A DNA stretch of 64,000 bases from the NCBI GenBank assembly GCA_017506865.1, contig JAFCMP010000113.1, forward strand, positions 496,001-560,000, written 5' to 3'. The notes beneath the pieces were generated by a model. The model searched no databases. It saw only the letters and a program-made list of their open reading frames with translations, and was not told where the DNA came from. Shown one piece after another: positions 24,727 through 35,356 of this stretch. Position 1 is the first letter of the stretch, and every line of letters starts with the position of its first letter. The DNA comes from Tribonema minus. Taxonomy: Eukaryota > Sar > Xanthophyceae > Tribonematales > Tribonemataceae. The position numbers and the translations under genes were made by a program.

Positions 24727-27700
24727 ATGGATCCTGTTGGGGAGGGAGCAGCAGAAAATGGCGGTGCCGTGGCGGTACAGCCCGCGGTGGCAGTTGGCGA
24801 GAATGGCGCGGCGCCACCAGGACCAGCTCGAACGGCGTCCAGAGGGGCTCTTGGAGTCGTGTTGCGATTGGTAATGCAATGCATGGTGCTAGGGTTTTCG
24901 TGGCTGATGCTGCCCAGGCGCGGCCCGAGGCTGCTCAACAGCACCGTGCCGGGGCCGTCGCCTCTGACGCCAGCTCACATCAAGACCTACAACAAGGACG
25001 GTGTGGTGCTGGTGAGTCTGCAAGCACACACATATGGCGCAGACTGCAATGTGCTGCATGCCAATGCCCTGACTGCTGGCAGCTTTCTCAAATCTCAGAG
25101 CGTAGCGAGCAGAGTTTGGGTCTAGTGCATTTGCGAGCTGCTGTTGCATTCACAGTCTTCCATTCCCTCTCCTTTTGCACCTTCGAGTTACATCGCGATG
25201 CTTTCATCGCTACGTTGCCAGGGTGCCTGCATGCTTGTTGTGACGATAAACGACCCAGCAACATCCTGAAGCCTGCTCCACGATACCAAAGGACCAGAGA
25301 TAAGGCAGGCGTCACAACATGCAGTGCTGCACTTGGCAAATGAAGCTTTAATGTGAATATGAGGTTCGGCGGAGTGCATATTGTGTGAACGTGAAAGTCC
25401 GCAGACCTTGTCTGCCACTCTGTTAACCGTCGAGGCATCTGGGCATCAACATATTGATGTCGCGCCACAATGTGGCGCTGTTGAGCACTGACATAGATCT
25501 AGGCACCCTCCGCCAGCAACTTCGTCGATGCCACGGCAGCCGAAGCGCCGGCATGTTGTGCAGATCTCATACTTGGCAGATCTCGTTACTTCAACAAGTC
25601 AAGTAGTATGGAGCGTTTCAATGCGTGTTACTTGACGCCGCCGCAGACCTCGGCCCCAGATGCAGCAGCTGTTTTCTGATGACCAGCTAAATTGATCTGA
25701 GAGCAGAGGCAGAGGCGGCAGCCGAGCAGCTGGCGTTGGCAGATTGTAGTGCAAATGGACTTCTCAACACTGAGCACTGCTGCACGCAGGAATTGAGCTG
25801 CACAGCGAGGTGGCTGCTATACCAGTCATTTGGCGGTGCGCAGCTGGACACGCACTGTGGCAGGCCAGGCGTGGGCAATCAACTGCTTGCTTTTCATGAA
25901 TGAGCGCTGCTGCATTTCAGCAGCTGGTGCCACTGCGTGCACAGTGCCACAGGCACACAGAGCAGTCGCCAGTGGACACGCGGCTGCCATAATGGTGGGA
26001 CGGTGACAGCGCTACCACACCAGCCAGCCTTATGGCATAATCAGCGTGCCTGCGATGCTGGAGCGCTGCCGCAATTCATGAACTCATGGACTCATGAACG
26101 CTGTGCCGCAACGCGACGCCCCGAATTCTCAGGTGAAGGGCCTCTTTGCCGGCGAGCAGCTGAACGCCATGGTGAAGGAGGGGGAAGCGGCTGCCAAGGG
26201 GCGCGCGCTTCTGGATCTAGTGGTGTCGAGCTACAAGAAGCTGGAGTTCAGCGCGTGGAGCACGCGCGACGCGTTCGCGCAGGCGGCCTTCAACTCGTCG
26301 CTGCCGTCGGTCGCGCAGCAGCTGCTGGGCGAGAGGACGAGCGTGCGGCTGCTCAAGGTGGGCGCGGGCGGCAGCTACAACACCTAAATACTGCGACGGA
26401 GTTTGAGCGATGCCTTGCAGTAAGGGTTTGAAGTAAGCGCAGGCGGCCTTCAACTCGTCGCTGACGTCGATCGCACAGCAGCTGCTGGGCGAGAAGATGA
26501 GCGTGCGGCTGCTCAAGGTGGGCGCTGCAAGACATACATACATATTTGTGACAGATGTTGAGCGATGCCTTGCAGCAATTTTGAGCGCAGGCGGCCTTCA
26601 ACTCGTCGCTGCCGTCGGTCGCGCAGCAGCTGCTGGGCGAGAAGACGATCGTGCGGCTGCTCAAGGTGGGCGCTGCAAAACAAACACGTTGTGACGGATT
26701 TTGAGCGATGCCTTGCAGTAATGGTCTTGAGCGCAGGCGGCCTTCAACTCGTCGCTGGCGTCGATCGCGCAGCAGCTGCTGGGCGAGAGGACGAGCGTGC
26801 GGCTGCTCAAGGCGGGCGCGAGCGGCATCTGCAATAGTCACATACTGTCGCAGAGCTTGAAGTAAGGAATTTGAAGTAGGCGCAGGCGGCGTTCAGCTCG
26901 TCGCTGCCGTCGCTCGCGCAGCAGCCGCTGGGCGAAGGGAGCAGCATGCGGTCGCTCAAGGTTGGAGTGAGCGCAATGGCCACAATACCTATATGCGCCG
27001 GCGCCTTTCAGTATGACGCCTTGCAGGACCAGACGCCTGCAAGCCGGATCGAGCCCCCTGGCTTCCGCGTATGCGCGGCGCCGACAGTTGAAGTTTGCCG
27101 CGGCCTGCTCAGCTGAGGACGCAGTCGGCGCTGGCGAGCTCCGCCGCTGACAACGCTCCGCAGCACGCTTCAGCAAGCACAGCGCTTCCTGTTACGGAGC
27201 GTGTATGACTGAATAATCTGCTGACGGTCGGTCATCTCGCGTGCGCACGACAGTAATCGCAGGTTCCACCCTAGGAGAATCGCATTGTGGACTTCCATGA
27301 CGTTTTACGCCTGCTGGCCGTCGCATTCTGCGGCAACCGGCGTGCGCACTGCAACGATGATTATGGCCTGTTCTCTGCGCCATGCAGGTCCAGGTCTGAT
27401 TGCCGACGTAGCAGTGGCGATGGCCTGATCCTGACTACAAGGCGATGACCGCCGCCCTCCTAATCACGCGCAACTCTCCGTTCCAGTACTCCGACCCTCT
27501 CCTTAACGTGGCAAAGGTTCCGCCCCAACCTTGATGCCGGCCTGATTGCTGCTGCCCCAATGCATGTGGCGACAGCGACAGCTCGATTTGAACTTCAAGA
27601 TGATGACTGCCGCCTTCTCTCTGACGTGCAGGGCGCTAACCCTAACCCTAACCCTTCCAGACTCAGACCGTGCCCTTGCTGTGCCGCGACGGTGGCCTGA

Positions 27701-30700
27701 TGTTACCCTGAACACACGACTGTTGCTCACTGCGCACGCAGGGCGCGCCGCTCCACCCCCCTTGATTCCGTCAATTGCGCCAAGGCGGCCTAGCCCTGTA
27801 AGACGATCCCTAACTCCAAGGCTGCTGCCCGCACTGCAGCACAGGGCGCGCTGTTTCAGCACGCACGCTACAGTAAACAGTTGTGGCCCAACGCTGAGAC
27901 TGAGATGATGGATGGCTGTTGTCGCGACGTGGCGATGGCGATGGCCCCGTTCTCACCCCAGGATGCTGGCCGCTGCTCTTGCCGCCACGACAGGTCGCGC
28001 TGTTCCAGCACCCAAACCGTATCCTCACCATGCAGCAACGGTGGCCTGATAGCAACCTTGAATACATGGCTGCTGCTGCTCACTGTGCACACAAGGGCGC
28101 GCTGTTTCAACCCCCTTCAATAACCCCCTTGGACTCCTCTCATGGCGCTGATGACCTAACCCGATGAGATGATCACTAACTCCAAGGCTGCTGCCCTGTG
28201 CGCCGTGCAGGACGCGCGGTCCGATGCTATTCCTGAGATGACGGCTGCTGTCCTGACAGCCATGGCGATGGCCTCATCCTCACCCTGAGATGCCTGCTGC
28301 TGCCCTGTGCGCTGCGCAGGACGCGCTGTTTCAGTACGCGAGCGGCAGGCCGGGCTGCGGCTGGCACGTCGACGACTTTGGCTTCTGGCCCGCGGAGGAG
28401 GACACCACGGGCGTCACGGTGTGGGTGAGCTCTAACCCTAATCCTAGCCTGACCATACCACGCCAACCTCGTAAACAATCATCTTGTACAGAACCTATCA
28501 TGCGACCGCGAAGAGCGATGAACACTATCGTGACCACAAGCACCACACCCCGCGGAGGAGGACACCACGGGGGGCGTGACGCTGTGGGTGCGCCCTAATC
28601 CTCATCAATCTACTTGGCCCTAAATCTAGCCTGGACCCCTCAGACCCCTCAGGTATCCTTCAAGGGGAACGCTTTGAATATGACCACAACGAAGCGAGAA
28701 CCACGCTTTGGGTTCTGGTTCGCGGACGAGGACACCACGGGCGTCACGCTGTGGGTGCGCCCTAGCCCTAACCCTAGCCCTAACCGTGGCCCTGACCGTA
28801 ACATCCTTTTTCTCAGAAGCAGTTTTTCAAGCATCGCCGCAGTGGAGGGAGATCGCAACTGCTCATCTTGTGTTGTGGGTTGCATTTTACTCCCAACTGC
28901 TGCTTTTCTCAACAAGTACGAAGAGAAGTGACACAACCAACTCTCGCGGAGGGCAATACCAGAAGCATCACGCCGCGCGCGTCGTGTGGTTCAGATGACA
29001 GTAGCACAACTCTGCACATTTGCAAGCGGCTGGCTGGCTTCTTGTGCGTGGGTTAAGGTTAGGGTTAGGGTCAGGGTCAGGGTTAGGGTTAGGGTTACCG
29101 TTGCGCATCCTCAAGGGAGTTTCTGGTCGCTGCAATGCGTCGCGCAGTGCGCACTGCCGCACAGCCACCACCGGCACGTCAGCAGGTCTGAGCGCTGCTC
29201 CGCACCAGCGCGCCTGATCCTCTACGCGAACCCACACGCCGTGCGGGCCTTGTAAAGTCAATTCTTGGTCCCACTTTGACGATGATGCCTCAGGACACGA
29301 ACCCGGACCTGTATGTTACTCCGCTGCTGCCGCGCAGAGCACGCGAGCTGTGGACAGGTGCGGTGCTGTTGCCGATGCGCGTGAACCGCACTCAAATCGT
29401 ACCCTGCAGCACGTACTGCACTGCACAGCGAGTGCCATCCTTAGGGTTAGGGTTACGCCTCGGTTCGTCACGCTGGGCCCGCCGCGCGCGCCTAGGCGGC
29501 GCTGTCCATGCTGCGCGCGAAGGACGGCGGCGGCATTTTGTAGCAGTAAAGAGAGTGCGCGTCGCTCCGCAGGGCGTCCAAGGTCAACCTTGACGTCGAT
29601 ACCTCTGCGCTCGCATTGAGGGCCTGACAGTTACTTCCGCAACTGCCGCGCGGAGCCAGGTGGCGCTGCCGCCGCTGCGTGCGAAGGAGGGCGCCGGCAT
29701 CATGGTGGCGTACTGCCCGCCTGTCGATAGTCAACATTGAAGTTGGTTCCTCTGTATACGGACTGAGGGCCTGACTGTCACTCCGCAACCGCCGTGCTGT
29801 GCGGCGCGCCCCCTGCGCAGGTGGCGCTGTCGCCGATGCGCGTGAAGGAGGGCGGCGGCATCATGGTCGCCAAGGGCACGCATCACACAGACGGCAGGGC
29901 GCCCGCGTGGGTGCGCGGCTGCCGCGACGCCATCCGGAAGGGGTCCGGGCAAACGTGCAGGTTAGTTGTCGAGCGCTGCTGCTAAGCATCGCGTTGCTGC
30001 CCCGTAGGCGGCAGCTAGCTCGAGAGACTTGGGTAGTTCAGGATTGTGCAAGAATGTGGCAGATGCGTGCTGCGCAGTGCGGAGCGGGTGATGTAGGGAC
30101 GCGATCCGGAAGGAACCGGGGCACACGTGCAGGTCAGTGGTCGAGCGCTGCTGCATGCAATTGAGCATCGTGTGCACTGCCATGACAATGCAAGCTCGGA
30201 ATTCGTTCGCACACTTGTTCATGCTGCGAGCGATGCAAGGACGCCATCACACGTGCAGGTTAGTAGCGCGCTGCTGCTACTTATTGCGTTGCTGCCCCGC
30301 TGGCGGTAGCTCTAGAGCCATAGTTCCCTGAAAGGGGAGCAGCATGCAAAAAAATACTCCGAATGCGCCAAGCAGCGGTCCAGTGGATGCTAACTGCATT
30401 TGAAACTCTCGGCAGACACCAGGAACTTGCACGAACTGGCACGGGTCCACCGCCTGTCAAAAATATACGAGAGACACTGCGACTGTGATCCTGCATCTAC
30501 CTTGGAAACACCTCAAAACTTTGCGCTTTGGGGCATGGAGAGATTGACGTGCATGCCCTGAAGCAGCAGTGGCATGTGCGGCAGCTGTGCAGGTTGAGCA
30601 TCGTTGTCCTTTGAGGCGCTTTTGCCGCTTAGGATTAGGGTTCGCCCACGGCAGCAGTCGCCGTCAGGTCTGTGTCGCGGCGCCCTACCTAACCCTAAGA

Positions 30701-33700
30701 GCGTACACGCGCTTCTCGTCGCAGGCAGACCCGCCCATTGACATGCAGAAAATGAACAGTCATCACCCTTAGTACCGGCAGCCGGCATCTGAAGCCCCGT
30801 CTGCTCTGTGTTTGCATGCTGGCGCCTCTGCTGCGCACGCAGGATGGCGGAGCTAGCACCAGAGTGCGTCCCCAAGCTTGATGCCGTAGGGGCGTCGTGG
30901 GACATGGAGCCTGGCGACGCCGTCATCTGGGACAGGTGCGCCGCCTGTTAGGGTTAGGGTTGGGGATAGGGTTAGCGTGCTGAGTTGGGGTTAAGGTTAG
31001 GGTGAAACCGCCAGAAACCCCCACGGCATCGTTTTGTGTAGGCGCGGCGACGCCGTCATCTGGGACAGGTGCGCTGCCTGTCAGGGTTAGGGTTAGAGTC
31101 AGGGCCAGGGTAGCCCCCCCCCCCCCCCCCCAGCATTTTTAAGCGTCACGACGGCGTTGTTGGAGCACATGCGTCGCTTCTTAGGGTTGGCGTCAGGGTC
31201 AGGGTCAGGATCAGGGTAAGGGTAGGACCCCCCCCCCCCCCCTTCCCCCCCCCCCCGGCATCATTCTAAGCGTGGCGACGCCGTCATCTGGGACAGGTGC
31301 GCCTCTTCTAGGGTTAGGGTTGGGGACAGGGTGAGGGTTAGGGTTGGGGTTATCAGGGTTAGGGTAGGACCGTTCGGCTGGACGCATGCGTCGCTATTTA
31401 GGTTTAGGGTGTGGGGGTAGGGTCGAGGTCAGGGATCGGGGTAGAGATAGGGTTAGGGTAGGGTAGACCACCGGGCACTACGACTTTAATGAGACTACTC
31501 ATGACATTGATAAAATGAGCTCACCACAAGCACCAAGTGTTCGGCATGCTTTCTCCACGAGAGCAGTGTCGCCGTTCCTGCACTTATGCAGCAGTTTTGG
31601 ATCATGCGTAGGTTGGGGCGAATATGAGGGTGGAGATTAGCATCTCCTGCTCATCGATGCGTGGCCATAGTCAAACCATTGACTTAACTTCAGGGCGGCA
31701 GCGACAATCAGTCTGCCCACTCTTACTGTCACCATTCAACATCCGCATCAGCGGCGACGACATCATGTGACGCACGTCACTGCTCGGGCGTCATCCCGCG
31801 ACTTGCACAAACCCCCCCTCCCCCCTCCTCTCACACACACAGCTACGACCTTCACCATCCCGACCCGTGTAGCAGACGCCATCCGACATACGCAGCATGC
31901 GCATTGTAGGCGTGTCAGTGCATCACACAAAACAGACGCTTGTCCGATATACGCAACATGCACATCAGAGACGTGTCAGTGCTCACCCGCAGCGCGCGCC
32001 TCCGATTATCCGACAGAGCGACATGCGCATCATAGGTGTGTCAGTGCAACAGACGCTCATCCGACATACACGACATGCGCATTGTAAGCATGTCAGCGCT
32101 CAACCGCAGACTGCGCCTCCGCTTCGAAGCAAGCCGCTTTCCGCCCTCTTCGCTTCACGATGTCAGCTGCCATGGCAGTCGCAAACACCCAACAACCGTG
32201 CTTTGGCTGCGCAGGCAACCCTCTTCCTGAGTGCCAACATAAGTTTGCTCACCCGCGGTGTGCGCCCCCCGCCATGCAGGTGGTCCTTCCACCGCTCGAT
32301 GCCCTTCGCGGACGCCAGCGGCGCAGCCAAGCTGCGCTACAGCGTACGCTACATACCCTCTGACGCGAAGGCGGCGGGGTACGTGCACGCCAGCGTCCCC
32401 CTCGGCCAGCCCTTCAACAGCTCGTATCACCCGCAGGTGCGCGCTCTGATGAGCCATGGCCCTATTTCAGCTGCGCCCTAAACCTACTTCAAATGTTAAT
32501 AACCCTACTTCACGTTCACAATCTTTTATAGAGTATGATAACCCTAGCCTGTGTGACCCTAGCCCTCTACTCCTACCACCCGCAGGTGCGCGCCCTGCTG
32601 CGCCCTAACCCTACTTCAGCGCCCCAACCCTATTTCAGTGTGATAACCCTAGCCAATGCTCCTATTCCACCAAATGATGACCTCATGTACCTCCTACAGC
32701 AGCCTCTACTCCCGCACCCTGAGACCCGCCCCCTTTCACGGGGACACGCACATTGTGGGGAGTGTTGCATCTGCGCTTTCGCTGCGCGGCCCGCGCGTGC
32801 GCTGCATTCGGCGTGCGGCACCTCGTGACCTAGCATGAGGGTTCAAGCACCGTGGTCGCAGGCGAGACGTGGAGGAATACGAGCGCTGCTGCCTGGGTAT
32901 ACCGCCTGTCACTTGAATGTGCCTCCCAACCTTACATGGAAAAAACGCGCCGGCGCCGCTGACACACGAGGTGCGCGACGTCCACGGCGGCAAACCGCGA
33001 CAACAAACGTGAAATACATCGTTGAAACCACATAGTTGATCCTAGAGCTGCTTCCGTTACGACCCTGGCAGCAGGTGTTGAAGCCTCGTGGGCTACTGCA
33101 CCCCCCCCCCCCCTCCCCCCGTGGGTGTGGCCAGTGCCGCTGAAGCACGAGCTGCGCGACATGCGCGGCGGCAAGCTAAACAATGAGCGTCAAGCACATC
33201 GCTGAAGCCGAGCAGCCGATCTCAATGCTGCTTCCGTTATAATTCTGGCAGCACGTTGGAATGTTGAGCGCCGCTGCGACGTCTGCCCCCCCGCCCAGGT
33301 GTGGCCGGCGCCGCTGAAGCACGAGCTGCGCGACATTTACGGCAGCAAAGCTCGACTATAAACGTGAGCTACATCGTTGAAACCGCGTAGCGGATCTGCT
33401 TTTCCCCTGCGGCTGCTTTTTTATTCAACTTCAAAGACTCTGGCAGCAGGCCTAAGCTCTGCACGCCACTGCGATGTCCGCCCCCCGCAGGTGTGGCCAG
33501 CGCCGCTGAAGCACGAGCTGCGCGACATCCGCGGCGGCAAGCTGAACAATGAACTTCAAGTACATCGTTGATACCGCGCAGCCCATCTATTTTTTCCTTG
33601 GAGCTGCTTCCGCCACACTCCGGCAGCATGTTGAAATGTTGAGCGGCGCTGCTTCCCCCCCTCTGTAGGTGTGGCCGGCGCCGCTGAAGCACGAGCTGCG

Positions 33701-34013
33701 CGACATCCGCATCAACAATAAACTTGAAGTACTTCGAAGTACATAGTCTTGAATATCGCGAGGCCAAGCTTTCCATTCCGAGGCGCTTCCGTCGCAGCAT
33801 GTTGAAGCCTTGTGCGTCGTTGCATGATCCGCCGCTCCGCAGGTGTGGCCGGCGCCGCTGAAGCACGAGCTGCGCGACATTCGCCGCGGCAAGCTGGACG
33901 CGTGGCACATGTCCTACCGCCAGAAGGCGCGCCTCCTGTACATGATGGCCAAGCTTACGTCGCAGCGGGGCTACGACGCGGCGCTGCGCAAGATCGGCAT
34001 GAGATCGGTGTGA
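24727..34013 (+). CDS. Phytanoyl-CoA dioxygenase (PhyH) family protein, seven exons, 391 residues
   Basis: Predicted Fe(II)/2-oxoglutarate-dependent oxygenase. The substrate is unknown; the family hydroxylates acyl-CoAs and other small molecules. Exons: 24727-25011, 26133-26357, 28320-28424, 29821-29960, 30843-30935, 32280-32436, 33843-34013. All phases fit. The N-terminus has an acidic/Ala stretch and then a hydrophobic segment (LVMQCMVLGFSWLML), suggesting a single-pass anchor. The domain begins KTYNKDGVVLVKGLF. Exon 3 carries the H-x-D metal motif in GWHVDDFGFW and ends GVTVW; exon 4 continues VALSPMRVKEGGGIMVAKGTHH. Exon 5 has EPGDAVIWD. Exon 6 supplies the distal His (WSFHRSMPF) and the probable 2-oxoglutarate-binding Arg (RYSVRYIP). 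The basic C-terminal tail ends KIGMRSV. It shares a 133-bp spacer with POLK. Confidence 0.92.
26439..26960 (+). repeat. Four echo copies of PhyH exon 2 end, each like a 75-nt mini-exon
   Basis: The last 75 bases of exon 2 (AAFNSSLPSVAQQLLG...RLLK) recur at about 26444-26518, 26594-26668, 26737-26811 and 26886-26960. Each is preceded by GCGCAG and has no stop. The first two end AAG|GTGGGC, the third AAG|GCGGGC, the fourth AAG|GTTGGA. All are phase 0 at both ends. Confidence 0.92.
27725..28230 (+). repeat. Echo copies of the PhyH exon 3 acceptor edge
   Basis: The true exon starts at 28320 (GCGCAG|GACGCGCTGTTTCAG). Copies at about 27730-27752, 27838-27868, 27983-28010, 28088-28115 and 28203-28228 keep CA(C)AG/AAG then G(G/T/A)CGCGC(T/C)G(T/C)T. 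Two of them continue through TTTCAGCACGC or TTTCAACCC. Confidence 0.75.
28548..28765 (+). repeat. Echo copies of the PhyH exon 3 donor edge
   Basis: The block coding EEDTTGVTVW plus its donor recurs at 28548-28592 (with an extra GGG) and 28712-28763 (DEDTTGVTLW). Both are followed by GTGCGCCCTA and then telomere-like CCCTAA runs. Confidence 0.9.
29050..29100. repeat. Interstitial TTAGGG-like tract
   Basis: A run of GGGTTA and GGGTCA units lies within a PhyH intron. It is degenerate but clearly built from hexamers. Confidence 0.8.
29350..29715 (+). repeat. Echo copies of the PhyH exon 4 acceptor edge
   Basis: The true exon starts at 29821 (GCGCAG|GTGGCGCTGTCGCCGATGCG). Copies lie at about 29352-29390, 29487-29545 and 29652-29715. 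The last keeps AAGGAGGGCGCCGGCATCAT, corresponding to KEGGGIM. Confidence 0.9.
30090..30265 (+). repeat. Echo copies of the PhyH exon 4 donor edge
   Basis: The block GACGCCATCCGGAAGGGG...ACGTGCAG|GTTAGT at the exon end (29960) recurs at about 30098-30142 and, shortened, at 30228-30265. Both keep ACGTGCAGGT. Confidence 0.85.
30945..31480. repeat. Degenerate telomere-like repeat field with poly-C tracts and exon 5 echo copies
   Basis: The field is mostly GGGTTAGGG/GGGTCAGGG units. Two copies of the PhyH exon 5 donor edge (GGCGACGCCGTCATCTGGGA then CAG|GTGCGC) are embedded at 31042-31074 and 31268-31300. Poly-C runs lie at 31115-31131 and 31228-31257. Confidence 0.85.
31481..32279 (+). other. 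Rest of PhyH intron 5
   Basis: No exon was supported. Three spaced copies of a short unit (GCATGCGCATTGTAGGCGTG and relatives, with GTCAGTGC and CGACATA) lie at about 31885-31920, 31940-31985 and 32020-32095. Confidence 0.5.
32568..32600 (+). repeat. Echo copy of the PhyH exon 6 donor edge
   Basis: TAC/TATCACCCGCAG|GTGCGCGC at the exon end (32436) recurs as TCCTACCACCCGCAGGTGCG, again followed by CCCTAACCC. Confidence 0.8.
32940..33725 (+). repeat. Five echo copies of the PhyH exon 7 acceptor edge
   Basis: The true exon starts at 33843 and codes VWPAPLKHELRDIRRGKL. Copies at about 32945-33000, 33119-33178, 33298-33355, 33491-33548 and 33669-33722 code close variants (for example VWPAPLKHELRDI) after CAG or TAG acceptors. 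The spacing is regular (about 172-193 bp). The most distant copy is the most degraded. Confidence 0.95.
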
Positions 34014-35356
34014 TGAATGAGTCACAACTCCGAGTCACTCTTCGCGGGATTGAGTCACTCTGTTACCCGGCGGCCGCGGGTCGCGACCTGTGGCGAAGCG
34101 TAACGGCGGCGGCGCAACTGACGCGCCTGGGCGTGAGGCATGCACGACTGCGCCGCGCATGCGGCAGCAGCGCTCAGCGGCACCCCCCCGCCTGAGGTGT
34201 GTCACACTTGAAGTGAAGTGCGCATCACCTGCCAAGCGAGATGGCCATCTTGCATGACTGCATCGCGGACAACTTCGTGTGATCCTTTGCTGCCAGCGGC
34301 GACATGTAGCAGCCGCCGCAGCCGAGCGCGTGTACGTTGATCAACGCCATCACCATCAGCATCATATGCGCTGTTTGTGAGCCCTGACCATTCTAATAAT
34401 TGCCCCCCCGGGCGTATCCTTGGTGGCGTCTAATCGGCGTGCCGCGGGTGAGCGCTGCCGCCACGGCTTTGCCGGGTGCGCCGCGCGCGTTGTCCGCTGA
34501 CCAGCAGCATAATAATGGAGGTCTTGTACGTTCTCGACTACCCGCAATGTCTAGAGTTGCTCTGTGACCAATGTAATACAACCGCGATGAGCTGGCTTCA
34601 CAGCGTATTCTGTCGCCTGCCGCGTGTGCTCTGTTGCCTTCAGAACATGGCTTTCATGCCGCGGATCACCCGGCAGACCCATTTGTGGTGTCGTGACCCG
34701 CTGCTTGCCTCATTGCTTTACGACCCTTGTGATGCTGAGTACGACAGTTATCAGACCTGGTGATGCTGAGTACGACTGATATCAGACGTCCCCATGGCAC
34801 GCCTGCTCAGAACGGCTAAAATACTAAAACGACGTTGGCGTGCAAAGTCTGAGTCTGCGCTGCAGCGCACTGGATTTGTGACCGAGCGCATGCTGCCGCC
34901 AAGTAATAGAGTGCATGCAATGGGCAGGGCAGAACACATCGCTGCCGCCAAGCAATAGATTGCATGCAACGGGCAAGGCAGAACACATTTCTGCAGTGCA
35001 AATGACAATCATTGTGCCAGCCTGACGGGCGTAAGAGTGCATTGCACTTCATTCTTGCCAAGTGTGGCAGGCCGCGCTGTGACGAGTGCAGGCGACTGAC
35101 ACTGCGCACGGCATACAGGAACAGCTCGTACTCTCATGACATCTGTGCAGCATACATGTACACAGCAGCGCTCAAGCACCCCCCCCCCCCTCCCCCCCCC
35201 CCCCAAGCGCCCCCAAAACCTTCTCCAAGGTGACATTTGATCCCCGAAAGTACAAGAAAAGGGACAGCTTAAGGCTTGGTGTCACAAACACGAGCTACCG
35301 GCTGAAACCGTACGCACACCGCATCGGCAGCGCCCCCCCCCCCCCCCCCCCCCCAC
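34014..35356. other. Convergent intergenic spacer
   Basis: It lies between the ends of the dioxygenase gene (+) and the CHRD gene (-). It holds poly-C tracts at 35179-35208 and 35334-35354, and a repeated GCTGCCGCCAAG(T/C)AATAGA block at about 34893-34960. No gene was supported. Confidence 0.6.

Noticed and set aside
26094-33730. Regularly spaced repeats that could suggest a CRISPR array or satellite
   Set aside because: The genome is eukaryotic and intron-rich, and each repeat is a copy of the adjacent exon edge with its splice site.
34476-34763. 95-codon plus-strand open frame in the convergent spacer
   Set aside because: No family features and no splice signals; composition matches the spacer.
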